Source: Nitrospinaceae bacterium
Lineage (GTDB): Bacteria; Nitrospinota; Nitrospinia; Nitrospinales; Nitrospinaceae
Assembly: GCA_024644405.1 (NCBI GenBank)
Contig: JAHELC010000001.1
Location: 320,854-384,853, forward strand
DNA: 64,000 nucleotides
Reading direction: 5' to 3'
A program made the translations under genes and the position numbers. Shown in pieces: positions 32,007 through 40,904 of the stretch. Each line of letters starts with the position of its first letter. Within the stretch, counting starts at the first letter, position 1. The notes below the pieces were generated by a model. That model did not search any database and had not been told where the DNA came from. It saw only the letters and a list, made by a program, of their open reading frames with translations.

Positions 32007-32687
32007 TCACTCCTCTAAAATATGATCGATCGTCATAATGGATGCGCTGATAAAGATAATATCGAAACAGAGGATCAATCCCACCCAGTTCATCATATCT
32101 GCGAGGGATTTGCCATCCAAAACCTGCCCGGTCAACCGAACCGATCCGATGGCAATCGGCACGATCAGCGGATACAGCAGAATTGGAAGCATGATCTCCC
32201 GCGTTTTCAAATTGGACGACAGGGAGGACAACAATGTCCCCAAGGCGCTGAATCCCAGTGTTCCCATAAAAACAACCGCCAGCAAGGGCGTCAGATGCGA
32301 CACCAGATCCACATTAAAAAATATCATGAACACCGGCAACAGGAACGCTTCCATGATCAGTAGAAAAGCCAGATTACTCAACATTTTCCCGAAGTAAATC
32401 GCCGAGCGGTCCACCGGCGCCAGCATCAAACCCTGCAGACAGCCGTTTTCCTTTTCCAGAGTAAACGAACGGTTGAGCCCGAGGGTGCCCGCGAACAGGA
32501 TGGCGACCCACAAAACTCCCGGCCCGACTTGATTGGCGTCTACGATGCTGAGGTTGATAGAGAAGATGAAAATCAGCATCACCAGTATCGCGAACACGAA
32601 CATGGAACTGAACAGCTCGCGGGTTTTCAGCTCGGTGACAAAATCCTTCCAGACAATCGCCTTGACCTGAGACAGATAAGTGTTCAT
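32007..32687 (-). CDS. ccmB: CcmB, ABC transporter permease of cytochrome c maturation
   Basis: A 226-aa permease with six membrane helices and the family start VKAIVWKDFVTELKTRE and signature FAGTLGLNRSFTLEKENGCL, then MLAPVDRSAIYFGKM. With CcmA it forms the ATPase that releases holo-CcmE from CcmC. The ATG at 32687 lies one base past the ccmA stop (32689), so the two are translationally coupled. The extra 16 residues of the open frame lie in ccmA. Confidence 0.94.
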   Translation of the reverse strand: MNTYLSQVKAIVWKDFVTELKTRELFSSMFVFAILVMLIFIFSINLSIVDANQVGPGVLWVAILFAGTLGLNRSFTLEKENGCLQGLMLAPVDRSAIYFGKMLSNLAFLLIMEAFLLPVFMIFFNVDLVSHLTPLLAVVFMGTLGFSALGTLLSSLSSNLKTREIMLPILLYPLIVPIAIGSVRLTGQVLDGKSLADMMNWVGLILCFDIIFISASIMTIDHILEE

Positions 32688-32688
32688 C

Positions 32689-33435
32689 TCAACCCCTTCC
32701 TGCCTGTGCCACTTTTTCGAGATACAACCGTTCAAAACCGGCGGGATCTAGTTGGTCCGCCGATTCCCACAAAGCCAGTTTGCCGCGGACCATGATCGCC
32801 ACCCGGTCGCACATGTCCAGCCCGCGCGAAAAATCGTGGGTGGTCATCAATATCGTTCGCTGGTCCGTGTGCAGGGCCTGCAGTTGCTCCTTGAGTATGC
32901 CCGACGCGTGCTGGTCGAGGCCCGTGTACGGTTCATCCAGAAACAGGATCGACGGATTGTGCACGATCGCCCGCGCGATGGACAATCGTTGCAGCATGCC
33001 CCGGCTGAACGTCCGCACGCGGTCGTGCATTCTCGGTTTCAGCCCCACCTCGTCGATCACCGCGATGGCCCGTTCCTCCGCCGACTCCACGCCATACATC
33101 GTGGCGAAAAAACGGATGTTCTCGAGCGGCGACAAATCGGCATACAGGAAACTGGCATGAGAAATCACCCCGATCTCCCGCCGCATTGCCGGGTCCGCTT
33201 CCTTCACGTCATAGCCCGCCACGAGGGCGGTACCGGACGAAGGCCGAGACAACGCCGACAGAATGCCGATCAAGGTCGTTTTACCGGCACCGTTGGGACC
33301 GAACAGACTCAGGAATTCGCCTTTCCTCAATTCGAAGTCGACACCGCGCAGGGCTTCCAGATGTCCGAAATGTTTTCGGATGCCTTGCACCTGAATGGCT
33401 TGGCCGGGATTCGGCGAAGGTTTGGATTCGGTCAT
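32689..33435 (-). CDS. ccmA: CcmA, ATP-binding subunit of cytochrome c maturation
   Basis: A 248-aa ABC ATPase with Walker A GPNGAGKTTLIG, signature FSRGMLQRLSIARAI, Walker B SILFLDEPYTGLD and H-loop LMTTHDFSRG. It powers the CcmAB complex that releases haem-loaded CcmE. It lies 36 bp after the CcmI-like gene and is coupled to ccmB. Identification by motif alone would be a generic ABC ATPase; the neighbours make it CcmA. Confidence 0.93.
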   Translation of the reverse strand: MTESKPSPNPGQAIQVQGIRKHFGHLEALRGVDFELRKGEFLSLFGPNGAGKTTLIGILSALSRPSSGTALVAGYDVKEADPAMRREIGVISHASFLYADLSPLENIRFFATMYGVESAEERAIAVIDEVGLKPRMHDRVRTFSRGMLQRLSIARAIVHNPSILFLDEPYTGLDQHASGILKEQLQALHTDQRTILMTTHDFSRGLDMCDRVAIMVRGKLALWESADQLDPAGFERLYLEKVAQAGRG

Positions 33436-33471
33436 GAGGGATCGGGAAGTTGGGGACGACTCATCCGCGAA

Positions 33472-33801
33472 TCAAGCCGCACCCGCGGTCTTTTTTTTCT
33501 TCTTCAACTGCTTTTCCAATGCGTCTATTTTTTCCAGGAGGCCCACCGCCTCCTCCTCCAGCTTGTGGTGGAGCGCCTCGAAATCCGGTTGGGATATTTT
33601 ATCGGTCTTGAAATCGAATTCCAGTTCTTTAATGGCCAGCAACACTTCCTCTTTACGGACCAGAAGATGCTTGTACTCTTCCTCGGCAGGGTCCAGAGGT
33701 TTGAACAACCGCTTGGGGGGAATCCTCGAAAACAGGGGAATACCAACAGCCACCAGAATCAACACAACAAGAATCAGCTGTAGGAAATTCGCACCGGTCA
33801 T
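33472..33801 (-). CDS. CcmI-like short membrane/coiled-coil protein
   Basis: A 109-aa protein with one N-terminal membrane helix (about 5-25) and a long coiled coil (VRKEEVLLAIKELEFDFKTD, KISQPDFEALHHKLEEEAVG) ending in a lysine run. This matches the N-terminal membrane and leucine-zipper part of CcmI, which joins CcmF/CcmH and presents apocytochromes. The TPR domain of full CcmI is missing. It lies between ccmH and ccmA, four bases after the ccmH stop. Confidence 0.72.
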   Translation of the reverse strand: MTGANFLQLILVVLILVAVGIPLFSRIPPKRLFKPLDPAEEEYKHLLVRKEEVLLAIKELEFDFKTDKISQPDFEALHHKLEEEAVGLLEKIDALEKQLKKKKKTAGAA

Positions 33802-33805
33802 AGTG

Positions 33806-34294
33806 TCAGGATTCTAACCGGTCGAGTTCGTCTTGCAGCCTCTTGGAAAACTTTCCGGAAGGAGGTGCGGACGCCGATTCCTCTCCACTTGCGTCGGCAT
33901 CCTTTTTGGTACGAACCGGCCGCGTCCAGGACTGGACCACTTTACGCACCCCGAATCCGCCGATCGCCAACGCTGCAAATGGCATGATCCAGGCCGAAAG
34001 ATTGAAGCCTGACTTGGTCGGGGCCGACAGTACCGTTTCGCCGTACTTGTCGACGTATTGTTTGATGATCTGGTCCACCGTCAATCCGGATTCCAGTTTC
34101 GACGTCAAGGTTTTGCGGGTTTCCTTGGAGGTGTCGCAGGTGCAGTTGATCAGCACCTTGCCGCACTTGTCGTCGCATTTGCACATCAGCGCGTTTTCCA
34201 GATCGGCCAATTGCGACGCGGCCCAAACGGTCGCCGGCCCTGCCAGCACCAGCAGTGCGGCCAGCATCATCATAAAGGTTCTCATCGTTTTCAT
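33806..34294 (-). CDS. ccmH: CcmH-like protein with CxC motifs
   Basis: A 162-aa periplasmic protein with a signal peptide, a thiol-redox helical domain and one membrane helix (about 95-113). The usual CcmH motif LRCxxCQ is replaced by ALMCKCDDKCGKVLINCTC, giving cysteines 38, 40, 44, 51 and 53. It should reduce or hold the apocytochrome CXXCH cysteines with CcmF. The start at 34294 has GGAG upstream and lies six bases past the ccmF stop; the longer open frame runs into ccmF. Family is clear; the extra cysteines are noteworthy. Confidence 0.85.
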   Translation of the reverse strand: MKTMRTFMMMLAALLVLAGPATVWAASQLADLENALMCKCDDKCGKVLINCTCDTSKETRKTLTSKLESGLTVDQIIKQYVDKYGETVLSAPTKSGFNLSAWIMPFAALAIGGFGVRKVVQSWTRPVRTKKDADASGEESASAPPSGKFSKRLQDELDRLES

Positions 34295-34299
34295 AAGTT

Positions 34300-36315
34300 T
34301 CACTCCTGCGCCGGCATGAAGATCTGTTCCTGGCGTTTCAAACGTTCCGTGCGGCGGCGGGCTTCCAGCCGATCCGGCCACACGGCGATCATGGTCCCGA
34401 ACGCGATGACCCAGCCGCCCAGCCACATCCATTTGACCATCGGTTTGACGTACACCTTGATGGTGGCGGAACTGTTGTCCGGATTAAAATCCGCCAGAAT
34501 CATGTACACGTCTTCTTTTAACGTGGAGATCAGATCCACTTCCGTGACCGGCTGGTTTTGTCCTTTATAAAATTCCTTCTCCGGCAAACCGGTCCATACT
34601 CTTTTGCCGTCCCGCTCGATTCCCAACTGGGCGATGACCCGGGTCTTGGTGCTGTTCTGCTCTTTTACCAACAACTTTTCATAAGTGAAATCATAACCGC
34701 GCAGTTGAAACCGGTCGCCGATGTTGAGCTGTTTCTCCACGTCGGTGCTGTACGACTGCGACCCGGCGATACCGGCAAATATCAGGACCACGCCCAGGTG
34801 TACGATATAGCCTCCGTACCGGCTTTTATTTTTCCAGACCATGCCGGACAACGCGCTGACCGGGGACTCCCCATGCGCTTCCATGCGGGCGCCGGTGCCC
34901 TTCCTGAATTCGATGAGCATTGAGCTCATCACAAAAATGCACAGGATGAAGGTGATGTAAGTGAAGATTTCCGATTTGTCGGTCAGCGGAACGAAGGGAA
35001 ATAAAACAGCGGCACCGATAACTGCCGCCAGCACCGGTTTGGTGAAATTCTTTTTCAGGTTCGACCAGCTGGACCGGCGCCACGCGATGACGGGTCCGAT
35101 ACCGATCAACGCCAGCAGGACCATGCCGATAGGCACATTCACCTGGTTGTAGAACGGCGGACCGACGGTGATCTTCACCCCGCGGAACGCTTCGGATACG
35201 ATCGGGAAAATAGTGCCCCAGAATGTAGAGAACGCAATCCCCAGGAGCACCAGGTTGTTGAGCAGAAAGCTGGCTTCACGGGATAAAAACGAGTCGAGTT
35301 CATTTTTACTTTTCAACAGGGGCAAACGCAGTAAAATCATAGAAATTGAAAACGCGATGATCACGCCCAGGAATCCCAGGAAGTAATAACCGAGTGTCGC
35401 TTCGTCAAAGGTATGCACCGACTGGATCAACCCGCTGCGGGTGATAAAGGTGCCGAAGATGGTCATCACGAATGTCAGCAGGACCAGCGACATGTTCCAG
35501 ACCTTCATCATGTCCTTCTTCTCCTGGATCATCACCGAATGCAGATACGCGGTGGCGACAATCAACGGCATGAACGCCGCGTTCTCCACCGGGTCCCACG
35601 CCCAGTAACCGCCCCAACCCAACTCGACATACGCCCACTGCGCGCCGAACAGGTTGCCCATGCACAGGAAGAACCACGACACCAGCGTCCATTTCCGGGT
35701 CAGGCGAATCCAGCCGTCGTCCAGGTTCTTGGTGAGCAGGGCTGCGGTGGCAAAGGCAAAGGGTACGGTGAACCCGACATAGCCCAGGTACAGGGTCGGC
35801 GGATGAATCACCATCCAGTAGTTTTGAAGCAGCGGGTTCAAACCCCGTCCGTCTTCCGGCGGTACCGGAAGGCGCTCGAAAGGATTGGTCGAAAAGTTGA
35901 GGAGTACCAGGAAGAACAGGGTGATGACCATCATCACCGCCAGGGCGATGGGCACCAGCCGGACGTTCTGCTTCCGGTTCTGAACATGAACCACCATCAT
36001 GTAGGTGGTGAGAATCAGCGTCCAGAACAGGAGCGATCCCTTCTGCCCGCCCCAGAATGAAGAGAATTTGTAGAAGAAATCGAGGTCGATGTTGGAATAG
36101 GCCCAGACATACTGGAGGCTGAAATCGTTGACCAGAAACGCCTTCCACAGCGCGACGGAGGAGACCATCACGCATCCCCACACGATGATGGGGGTTTTGT
36201 CGGCACTCATGTAGACATCGACGCGGTTGCTCCGGAAGGCCATCACATAAGAAACCACCCCGTACAGGGCCGTCGCCAGGGCCAGCAATAATGCAAATTC
36301 ACCGATATCATTCAT
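34300..36315 (-). CDS. ccmF: CcmF, cytochrome c haem lyase
   Basis: A 671-aa inner-membrane protein with about 14 helices that attaches haem to apocytochrome c. The tryptophan-rich WWD region reads YVELGWGGYWAWDPVENAAF. The N-terminal FWGGQKGSLLFW and MNPLLQNYWM-like HPPTLYLGYVGF stretches and the conserved FITRSGLIQSVHTF follow the family. A C-terminal periplasmic region precedes the last helix. Second gene of the leftward Ccm operon, 82 bp after ccmE. Confidence 0.95.
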   Translation of the reverse strand: MNDIGEFALLLALATALYGVVSYVMAFRSNRVDVYMSADKTPIIVWGCVMVSSVALWKAFLVNDFSLQYVWAYSNIDLDFFYKFSSFWGGQKGSLLFWTLILTTYMMVVHVQNRKQNVRLVPIALAVMMVITLFFLVLLNFSTNPFERLPVPPEDGRGLNPLLQNYWMVIHPPTLYLGYVGFTVPFAFATAALLTKNLDDGWIRLTRKWTLVSWFFLCMGNLFGAQWAYVELGWGGYWAWDPVENAAFMPLIVATAYLHSVMIQEKKDMMKVWNMSLVLLTFVMTIFGTFITRSGLIQSVHTFDEATLGYYFLGFLGVIIAFSISMILLRLPLLKSKNELDSFLSREASFLLNNLVLLGIAFSTFWGTIFPIVSEAFRGVKITVGPPFYNQVNVPIGMVLLALIGIGPVIAWRRSSWSNLKKNFTKPVLAAVIGAAVLFPFVPLTDKSEIFTYITFILCIFVMSSMLIEFRKGTGARMEAHGESPVSALSGMVWKNKSRYGGYIVHLGVVLIFAGIAGSQSYSTDVEKQLNIGDRFQLRGYDFTYEKLLVKEQNSTKTRVIAQLGIERDGKRVWTGLPEKEFYKGQNQPVTEVDLISTLKEDVYMILADFNPDNSSATIKVYVKPMVKWMWLGGWVIAFGTMIAVWPDRLEARRRTERLKRQEQIFMPAQE

Positions 36316-36397
36316 AGACTATCCATCCTGTCCTACCCGGCGCGGCGGAACCCATAGGAAATCGGAACCGCAGAATCTCAAATACTTGATTGTGGAA

Positions 36398-36889
36398 TTA
36401 GATCGTCGTTTTTCCGGGCTGGATTTTAGGTGACTCCAAAGTGGGCGTTTTGTCTTTGCCATAAGGGATGTTTCCCGGATGGGTTTTGCCCGCTTCCTTT
36501 TCCGCTTCGTACTTGGAAGGACAACTGGTCATTAACGTGTTTGCATGGAACACCCCGTCCCTGCCCAAAGTGCCTTCCACCACCACTTCCCGGCCGTCTT
36601 CAAACATGTCGGGCGTAACCCCTTTATAGGTAACGGGCAACGTCGCCTTATTCTCTTCAATCCGGAAGGAGACATCGAGCCTGTCGTTCGGGTTCCGGTT
36701 GATGGAACCATTGACCACGGTGCCCTTCACTTTGATCCCGGCCCCATGATAATCGGCGGCAGCAACCGTCAGCTCGTCCACCGTCAGGAAAAATTTGGAG
36801 GTGGTGCTGATGCTGGTGGTAATCAGGTACCCCACCGCCAGAACAATCAAAACACTGCCAATGACAAATTTGATCTGCTTGTGTTTCAT
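36398..36889 (-). CDS. ccmE: CcmE, haem chaperone of the CxxxY type
   Basis: A 163-aa protein with one N-terminal membrane helix (about 7-25) and a periplasmic OB-fold (FFLTVDEL, IKVKGTVVNGSI, LPVTYKGVTPDMFEDGREVV). In E. coli CcmE haem binds His130 in an HxxxY motif; here the same position reads C123-PSK-Y127, the CxxxY variant described in some archaea and sulfate reducers. The protein continues with a lysine- and proline-rich tail. First gene of the leftward Ccm operon; its upstream DNA holds a composite repeat and then the mraZ promoter. Confidence 0.93.
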   Translation of the reverse strand: MKHKQIKFVIGSVLIVLAVGYLITTSISTTSKFFLTVDELTVAAADYHGAGIKVKGTVVNGSINRNPNDRLDVSFRIEENKATLPVTYKGVTPDMFEDGREVVVEGTLGRDGVFHANTLMTSCPSKYEAEKEAGKTHPGNIPYGKDKTPTLESPKIQPGKTTI

Positions 36890-36999
36890 TTTATATGCGC
36901 TCAGCCCCGAAACCGGGTTAAAGGGTTTAAAAATAGGCTACTTTCCAGCATTTGACCTCATAGTATCACTCCCAAAATACCCCTGTCAAAGCAATTCCC

Positions 37000-37222
37000 C
37001 CGGCGAGCCGCCGGTGGCAAATTTGGGTCCTGTACCATGCCGGACAGGCGAGCCATCCCCTGTCACCCTGAGCCTGTCGAAGGGGGACAAGACAAATATA
37101 CCGCAGAGTTCGCAGAGAGCGCGGAGAAACCAAAAATGGGAAATAACCCAGGTCGGCGAAAGGCATTTCCCACCCCCTGCCCACAACGCCCACCCAGCTG
37201 GGTCCAGCGTCACACTGGCCGG
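37000..37222. repeat. composite intergenic repeat cluster (units B, A, other, C)
   Basis: Between ccmE and mraZ lie unit B (CGGCGAGCCGCCGGTGGCAA, 37001-37020), unit A (TCACCCTGAGCCTGTCGAAG, 37063-37082), an AGTTCGCAGAGAGCGCGGAG stretch near 37107-37126, and unit C (CTGGGTCCAGCGTCACACTG, 37198-37217). The same B, A and C units occur beside sufB, larE, ftsZ and the HNH gene. No gene is visible in the region. Confidence 0.8.
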
Positions 37223-37335
37223 ACGTTGCCCGGGTAAATTGACATCCGTGAATTGCGTCTAAGGATCATCGCTTGCCGTGAACTGTCCGCCCGCTCCCCC
37301 TCAGGCTGGCCAGTGTATATTTTTTGCTTTTTTTG

Positions 37336-37390
37336 TTGACAGAATGTCGCACTGTGTTAGCATAGTGTCTTAATGTGTCATAAAGTGTTA
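37336..37390 (+). promoter_or_regulatory. mraZ promoter with MraZ-binding repeats
   Basis: A -35 TTGACA (37336-37341) and a -10-like TAGCAT (37358-37363) are overlapped by four GTGT direct repeats starting at 37354, 37365, 37375 and 37385, so spaced 10-11 bases, one helix turn. Tandem short G/T repeats at 10-bp spacing upstream of mraZ are the known MraZ binding pattern. Binding would block the promoter, giving autorepression of the dcw operon. Confidence 0.82.
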
Positions 37391-37430
37391 CGAACGGATA
37401 TCACAGGCACCATCTCCTGGCAGAGAAGCA

Positions 37431-37814
37431 ATGAACGGTTTTTTAGGGACTTACAGCGTAAATATGGACGAAAAGGGGCGCCTCAATGTGCCCTCCAAGT
37501 TCAAGGCCATATTGGAGAAGTCTTATGACTCCAATCTGGTGGTGGCTGTCATGGATAATTTTCTGATCGCCTTTCCCCAGAAGGAATGGCAGATCAACGA
37601 AGAGAAATTGAGCAGTTTGTCCGGGCTGGAACGGGAAGATCGGCAAAAGATGAGGGAGTTTTACTCCCGCGCCAGCGAGTGTGAGTTGAAGTCCGGCAAG
37701 ATATTGGTTCCCCAGTTTCAGCGGGAAATCGCCGGATTGAACAAGGAGGTCGTACTAGTCGGGATGTCAAAATCGTTTGAAATTTGGGCGGGGGACCGGT
37801 GGAACAAACTCTGA
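37431..37814 (+). CDS. mraZ: MraZ, transcriptional regulator of the dcw cluster
   Basis: A 127-aa DNA-binding protein of the AbrB-like double-SpoVT fold. First repeat: YSVNMDEKGRLNVPSKFKA; second repeat: SGKILVPQFQREIAGLNKEV. It represses transcription of its own operon in bacteria where tested, and GTGT boxes lie in its promoter. It opens the dcw cluster, and rsmH starts 28 bp after its stop. Confidence 0.95.
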   Translation: MNGFLGTYSVNMDEKGRLNVPSKFKAILEKSYDSNLVVAVMDNFLIAFPQKEWQINEEKLSSLSGLEREDRQKMREFYSRASECELKSGKILVPQFQREIAGLNKEVVLVGMSKSFEIWAGDRWNKL

Positions 37815-37842
37815 CCGCCCAAACCATGGGAGGGCAACCGCC

Positions 37843-38780
37843 ATGGTGGATTATCACATACCCGTACTGAGAGAGGAGGTCCTCCACTATTTAAACGCCG
37901 GGGACAAACGCCTCATCGTCGACGGAACCTTGGGCGATGGGGGCATACCGAAGCGATCTTGCAGAATTCCGGGCCGCAATGCCGGGTTCTGGGAATCGAC
38001 CGGGATGCCGAAGCCCTGGCCCGAGCCCGCAAGCGATTGGCTCCTTTTGGAGGGAGAGTCATTTTGGTGCACGGGAATTACAGTGAAATCCAAAGCATCC
38101 TGGCTGAACGGAACATCCAGGGAATTGACGGCTTGCTTCTGGATCTCGGGGTTTCGTCCCGGCAGTTGGACACCCCGGAACGCGGGTTCAGTTTCACACA
38201 CGACGGCCCTCTCGACATGCGAATGGATCGGGAGGAGACAACGACAGCGGCAGACTTACTCGAAACGCTGTCGGATAAAGAATTAGAAGACATCATAAAA
38301 ATTTACGGAGAAGAACGACACTATAAAAAGATCGTACGGTTTATCCGCAAAGCGCAGGGCAAAGGCCCCCTAAGCACTACCGCCTCACTTGCAAGAATCC
38401 TCTCCAGCGCGGCCAAACAACCGCGTCCCACGAGAATTCATCCTTCGACACGAACCTTCCAAGCCCTGCGCATTGCGGTCAACCGTGAACTCGATCATCT
38501 CCGAACCTCTCTGACCGACTCCCTGCAAATTTTGAACGACACCGCCCGAATGGTGGTGATCTCCTTTCACTCCCTGGAAGACCGCATAGTAAAGCGTTTT
38601 TTCCAGGATGAGGCGAAAGCCTGTATCTGTCCTCCCAAAACGCCGATCTGCATTTGCGGAAAAAAGAGCCGGCTGAAGATCATCACCCGCCGCGTGGTCA
38701 CACCCCCTGCGGAGGAAGTGAAAGCCAATCCCCGTGCTTCCAGCTCCAAGCTGAGAGCGGCTGAAAGAATTTATGCTTAA
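37843..38780 (+). CDS. rsmH: RsmH, 16S rRNA C1402 N4-methyltransferase, interrupted by a 1-base frameshift
   Basis: SAM-dependent enzyme that methylates N4 of C1402 in 16S rRNA. Translation from the ATG at 37843 reads MVDYHIPVLREEVLHYLNA to VDGTLGDGG. It should continue HTEAILQNSG, but that part is in another frame from 37944. A run of five G at 37939-37943 where six would restore the frame explains the break exactly. With one G added the protein is about 312 aa, the usual length, including the motifs LLDLGVSSRQLD, FSFTHDGPLDMRMD and ISFHSLEDRIVKRFF. A sequencing or assembly error in the homopolymer is most likely; a true mutation is possible. It overlaps ftsL by eight bases. Confidence 0.9.
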
Positions 38781-39090
38781 GTTCGCCCGCAAACTGGTGA
38801 CCCAATGGTTTCACGTATCGCCCCGGGAGTTCGGGGTGGTGGTGCTGGTGGGCTTTTTGTTTCTCGTATGCGCTCTGGTTTATGTCTGGCCCAACGTCAA
38901 GATGGTGAACCTGGCCTATGAATTCCAGGAGCAGAAACGCCTGCATCAGGAGCTGATTCAGGTCAACAGCCTGCTGAAACTCGAGCGGGACAGCCTGATG
39001 TCGCTGGACCGCATCCAGTATCTGGCGGAAACCCAAATCGGCATGAAAGAGCCGCAACCCGGGCAAGTGATTACTATTCTGTTGAAATAA
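38773..39090 (+). CDS. ftsL: FtsL-like cell division protein
   Basis: A 105-aa bitopic protein: short cytoplasmic N-terminus, one membrane helix (about 20-42, GVVVLVGFLFLVCALVYVW), then a periplasmic coiled coil (FQEQKRLHQELIQVNSLLKL) ending near IQYLAETQIGMKEP. Sequence conservation in FtsL is low; size, topology and place between rsmH and ftsI identify it. It would form the FtsQLB-type complex, with FtsQ encoded further down. The start overlaps the rsmH stop. Confidence 0.85.
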   Translation: MLKFARKLVTQWFHVSPREFGVVVLVGFLFLVCALVYVWPNVKMVNLAYEFQEQKRLHQELIQVNSLLKLERDSLMSLDRIQYLAETQIGMKEPQPGQVITILLK

Positions 39091-39094
39091 CATC

Positions 39095-40840
39095 ATGCGA
39101 AATCACAAATCCAAATCCAGCCACACCTCCGCACAGGCCGTCAAAGGCAGGCTGGCGATGGTTTCCTTTTTGCTGTGGGTTATGGGGCTGATATTGGTGG
39201 GTCGTCTGGTTCACCTCCAAATCATCCAGCACGACCACCTGGCGGCGCAATCGGACAAACAGTATCTGCGAACCGTGGAAATCACTTCCGGCCGGGGCAA
39301 TATCTATGACCGCAACCGGAACCAGCTGGCCACCAACATCCGGGTCGAATCGGTTTACGCCAACCCCAAAAGCGTTATCGACAAAAACAATACCGCCCGC
39401 ATACTCGCCAGCGCGCTGAAGCTGAACCCAGGGACGGTTCTGAAGAAATTGAAATCCGACCGGCATTTTGTCTGGATCAAACGCAAAGGCGAAATGAACG
39501 CCGTTGAGAAACTCAAGCAGTTGGATCTCGCCGGAGTCGGATTCATCGCCGAAGCCAAGCGCTATTACCCAAAACGCAAACTCGCCGCCAGCACTCTCGG
39601 TTTCGTGGGCCTCGACAACCAGGGTCTGGCCGGTGTCGAGCATTATCATCACGCCGTCCTGAAAGGCAATCCGCAGCGATCCGTACTGGAAAAGGATGCG
39701 CGGGGGCGTTATTTGTGGACCACCGCCTATGCGCAGGAGATCAACAAGGGAAAACGGGACGTCGTGCTGACCTTGGACGAAGTGATTCAGTTTATCGCCG
39801 AGCGCGAGCTCAAACAACAGGTCCGGGAATACCAGGCGAAGAGCGGGCTGGCGATCGTCATGGACCCGTATACCGGTGCCATCTTCGCCCTGGCCTCCGC
39901 CCCCGAGTTCAACCCGAACAACTATTCAGCCTACCCCAAACACTTTTGGCGCAACGATTCCGTGGCCAGCGCCTACGAACCGGGGTCGATTTTCAAACCG
40001 ATTGTAGCCGCGGCCACTCTGGAAGAAGGCCTGGCGGGACCGGACGACATCTTTTTCTGTGAGAACGGATCATTCACGGTGGGCAAGTCACGCATCGGCG
40101 AAGCGTCCAATCATCAGTTCGGATGGCTGACCCTGCGCAACATTATCGCCAAGTCGAGCAATATCGGCGCCATCAAAATCGCCCAGGAGCTGGGCCGGAG
40201 CCGTTTCCATGACTACATGCAAAAGTTCGGGTTCGGCGGCAAGCTGGGGATGGATCTCCCCGGAGAAGCTTCGGGGTCCCTGCAAAGTCTCCCGCAGTGG
40301 TCGGGATTGTCTCTGGCTTCCATGTCCTTCGGCCATGAAATTGCCGTGACCCCCATCCAGATGGTTTCCGCCATTGCCGCCATTGCCAATGGCGGAGCGC
40401 TCATCCGCCCGCGCATGACCCAGGCCATTCTCAAAAACGGAGCCGTTGAAAAAACATTCAAGCCCGAGATTATCCAGTCGGTAGTCTCGGAAGAAACCAG
40501 CCGGCAGATGATCAACATTCTCAAATCGGTGGTGAAAACCGGAACCGGGGCCCAGGCCGCGATTCCCGGTTTTGAGGTGGCCGGCAAAACCGGCACCGCC
40601 CAGAAGATCGACCCGGCGACTCAAAGTTATTCGAAAACCAAATACCTCGCGTCGTTCATCGGATTCGTTCCGGCGGACGCGCCCCGGCTGGTCATCCTGG
40701 TGATGATCGACGAGCCGCAAAAATCTTATTGGGGAGGCGAAGTGGCCGCCCCGGTGTTTCAAAAAATCGCCCGGAAAACGTTGCGGTACCTGCACGTCCC
40801 TTCCAGTCTGGATCGGGTGTTCGTACTCGACCGGGTGTAA
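39095..40840 (+). CDS. ftsI: FtsI/PBP3, septal peptidoglycan transpeptidase
   Basis: A 581-aa class B penicillin-binding protein with an N-terminal membrane helix (about 23-43), a dimerisation domain and a C-terminal transpeptidase domain. Active-site motifs: S298-IFK (in AYEPGSIFKPIV), SSN (AKSSNIGAIKIA) and KTGTAQK near residue 495. It cross-links septal peptidoglycan in the periplasm together with FtsW. No PASTA domains are present. It starts four bases after ftsL. Confidence 0.94.
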   Translation: MRNHKSKSSHTSAQAVKGRLAMVSFLLWVMGLILVGRLVHLQIIQHDHLAAQSDKQYLRTVEITSGRGNIYDRNRNQLATNIRVESVYANPKSVIDKNNTARILASALKLNPGTVLKKLKSDRHFVWIKRKGEMNAVEKLKQLDLAGVGFIAEAKRYYPKRKLAASTLGFVGLDNQGLAGVEHYHHAVLKGNPQRSVLEKDARGRYLWTTAYAQEINKGKRDVVLTLDEVIQFIAERELKQQVREYQAKSGLAIVMDPYTGAIFALASAPEFNPNNYSAYPKHFWRNDSVASAYEPGSIFKPIVAAATLEEGLAGPDDIFFCENGSFTVGKSRIGEASNHQFGWLTLRNIIAKSSNIGAIKIAQELGRSRFHDYMQKFGFGGKLGMDLPGEASGSLQSLPQWSGLSLASMSFGHEIAVTPIQMVSAIAAIANGGALIRPRMTQAILKNGAVEKTFKPEIIQSVVSEETSRQMINILKSVVKTGTGAQAAIPGFEVAGKTGTAQKIDPATQSYSKTKYLASFIGFVPADAPRLVILVMIDEPQKSYWGGEVAAPVFQKIARKTLRYLHVPSSLDRVFVLDRV

Positions 40841-40904
40841 CGCAAGTCCCGAAGGTGAAGCCGGTGGTTTCCGAACCACAAGCCGCACTTTCATTTGAGT
40901 GTTT

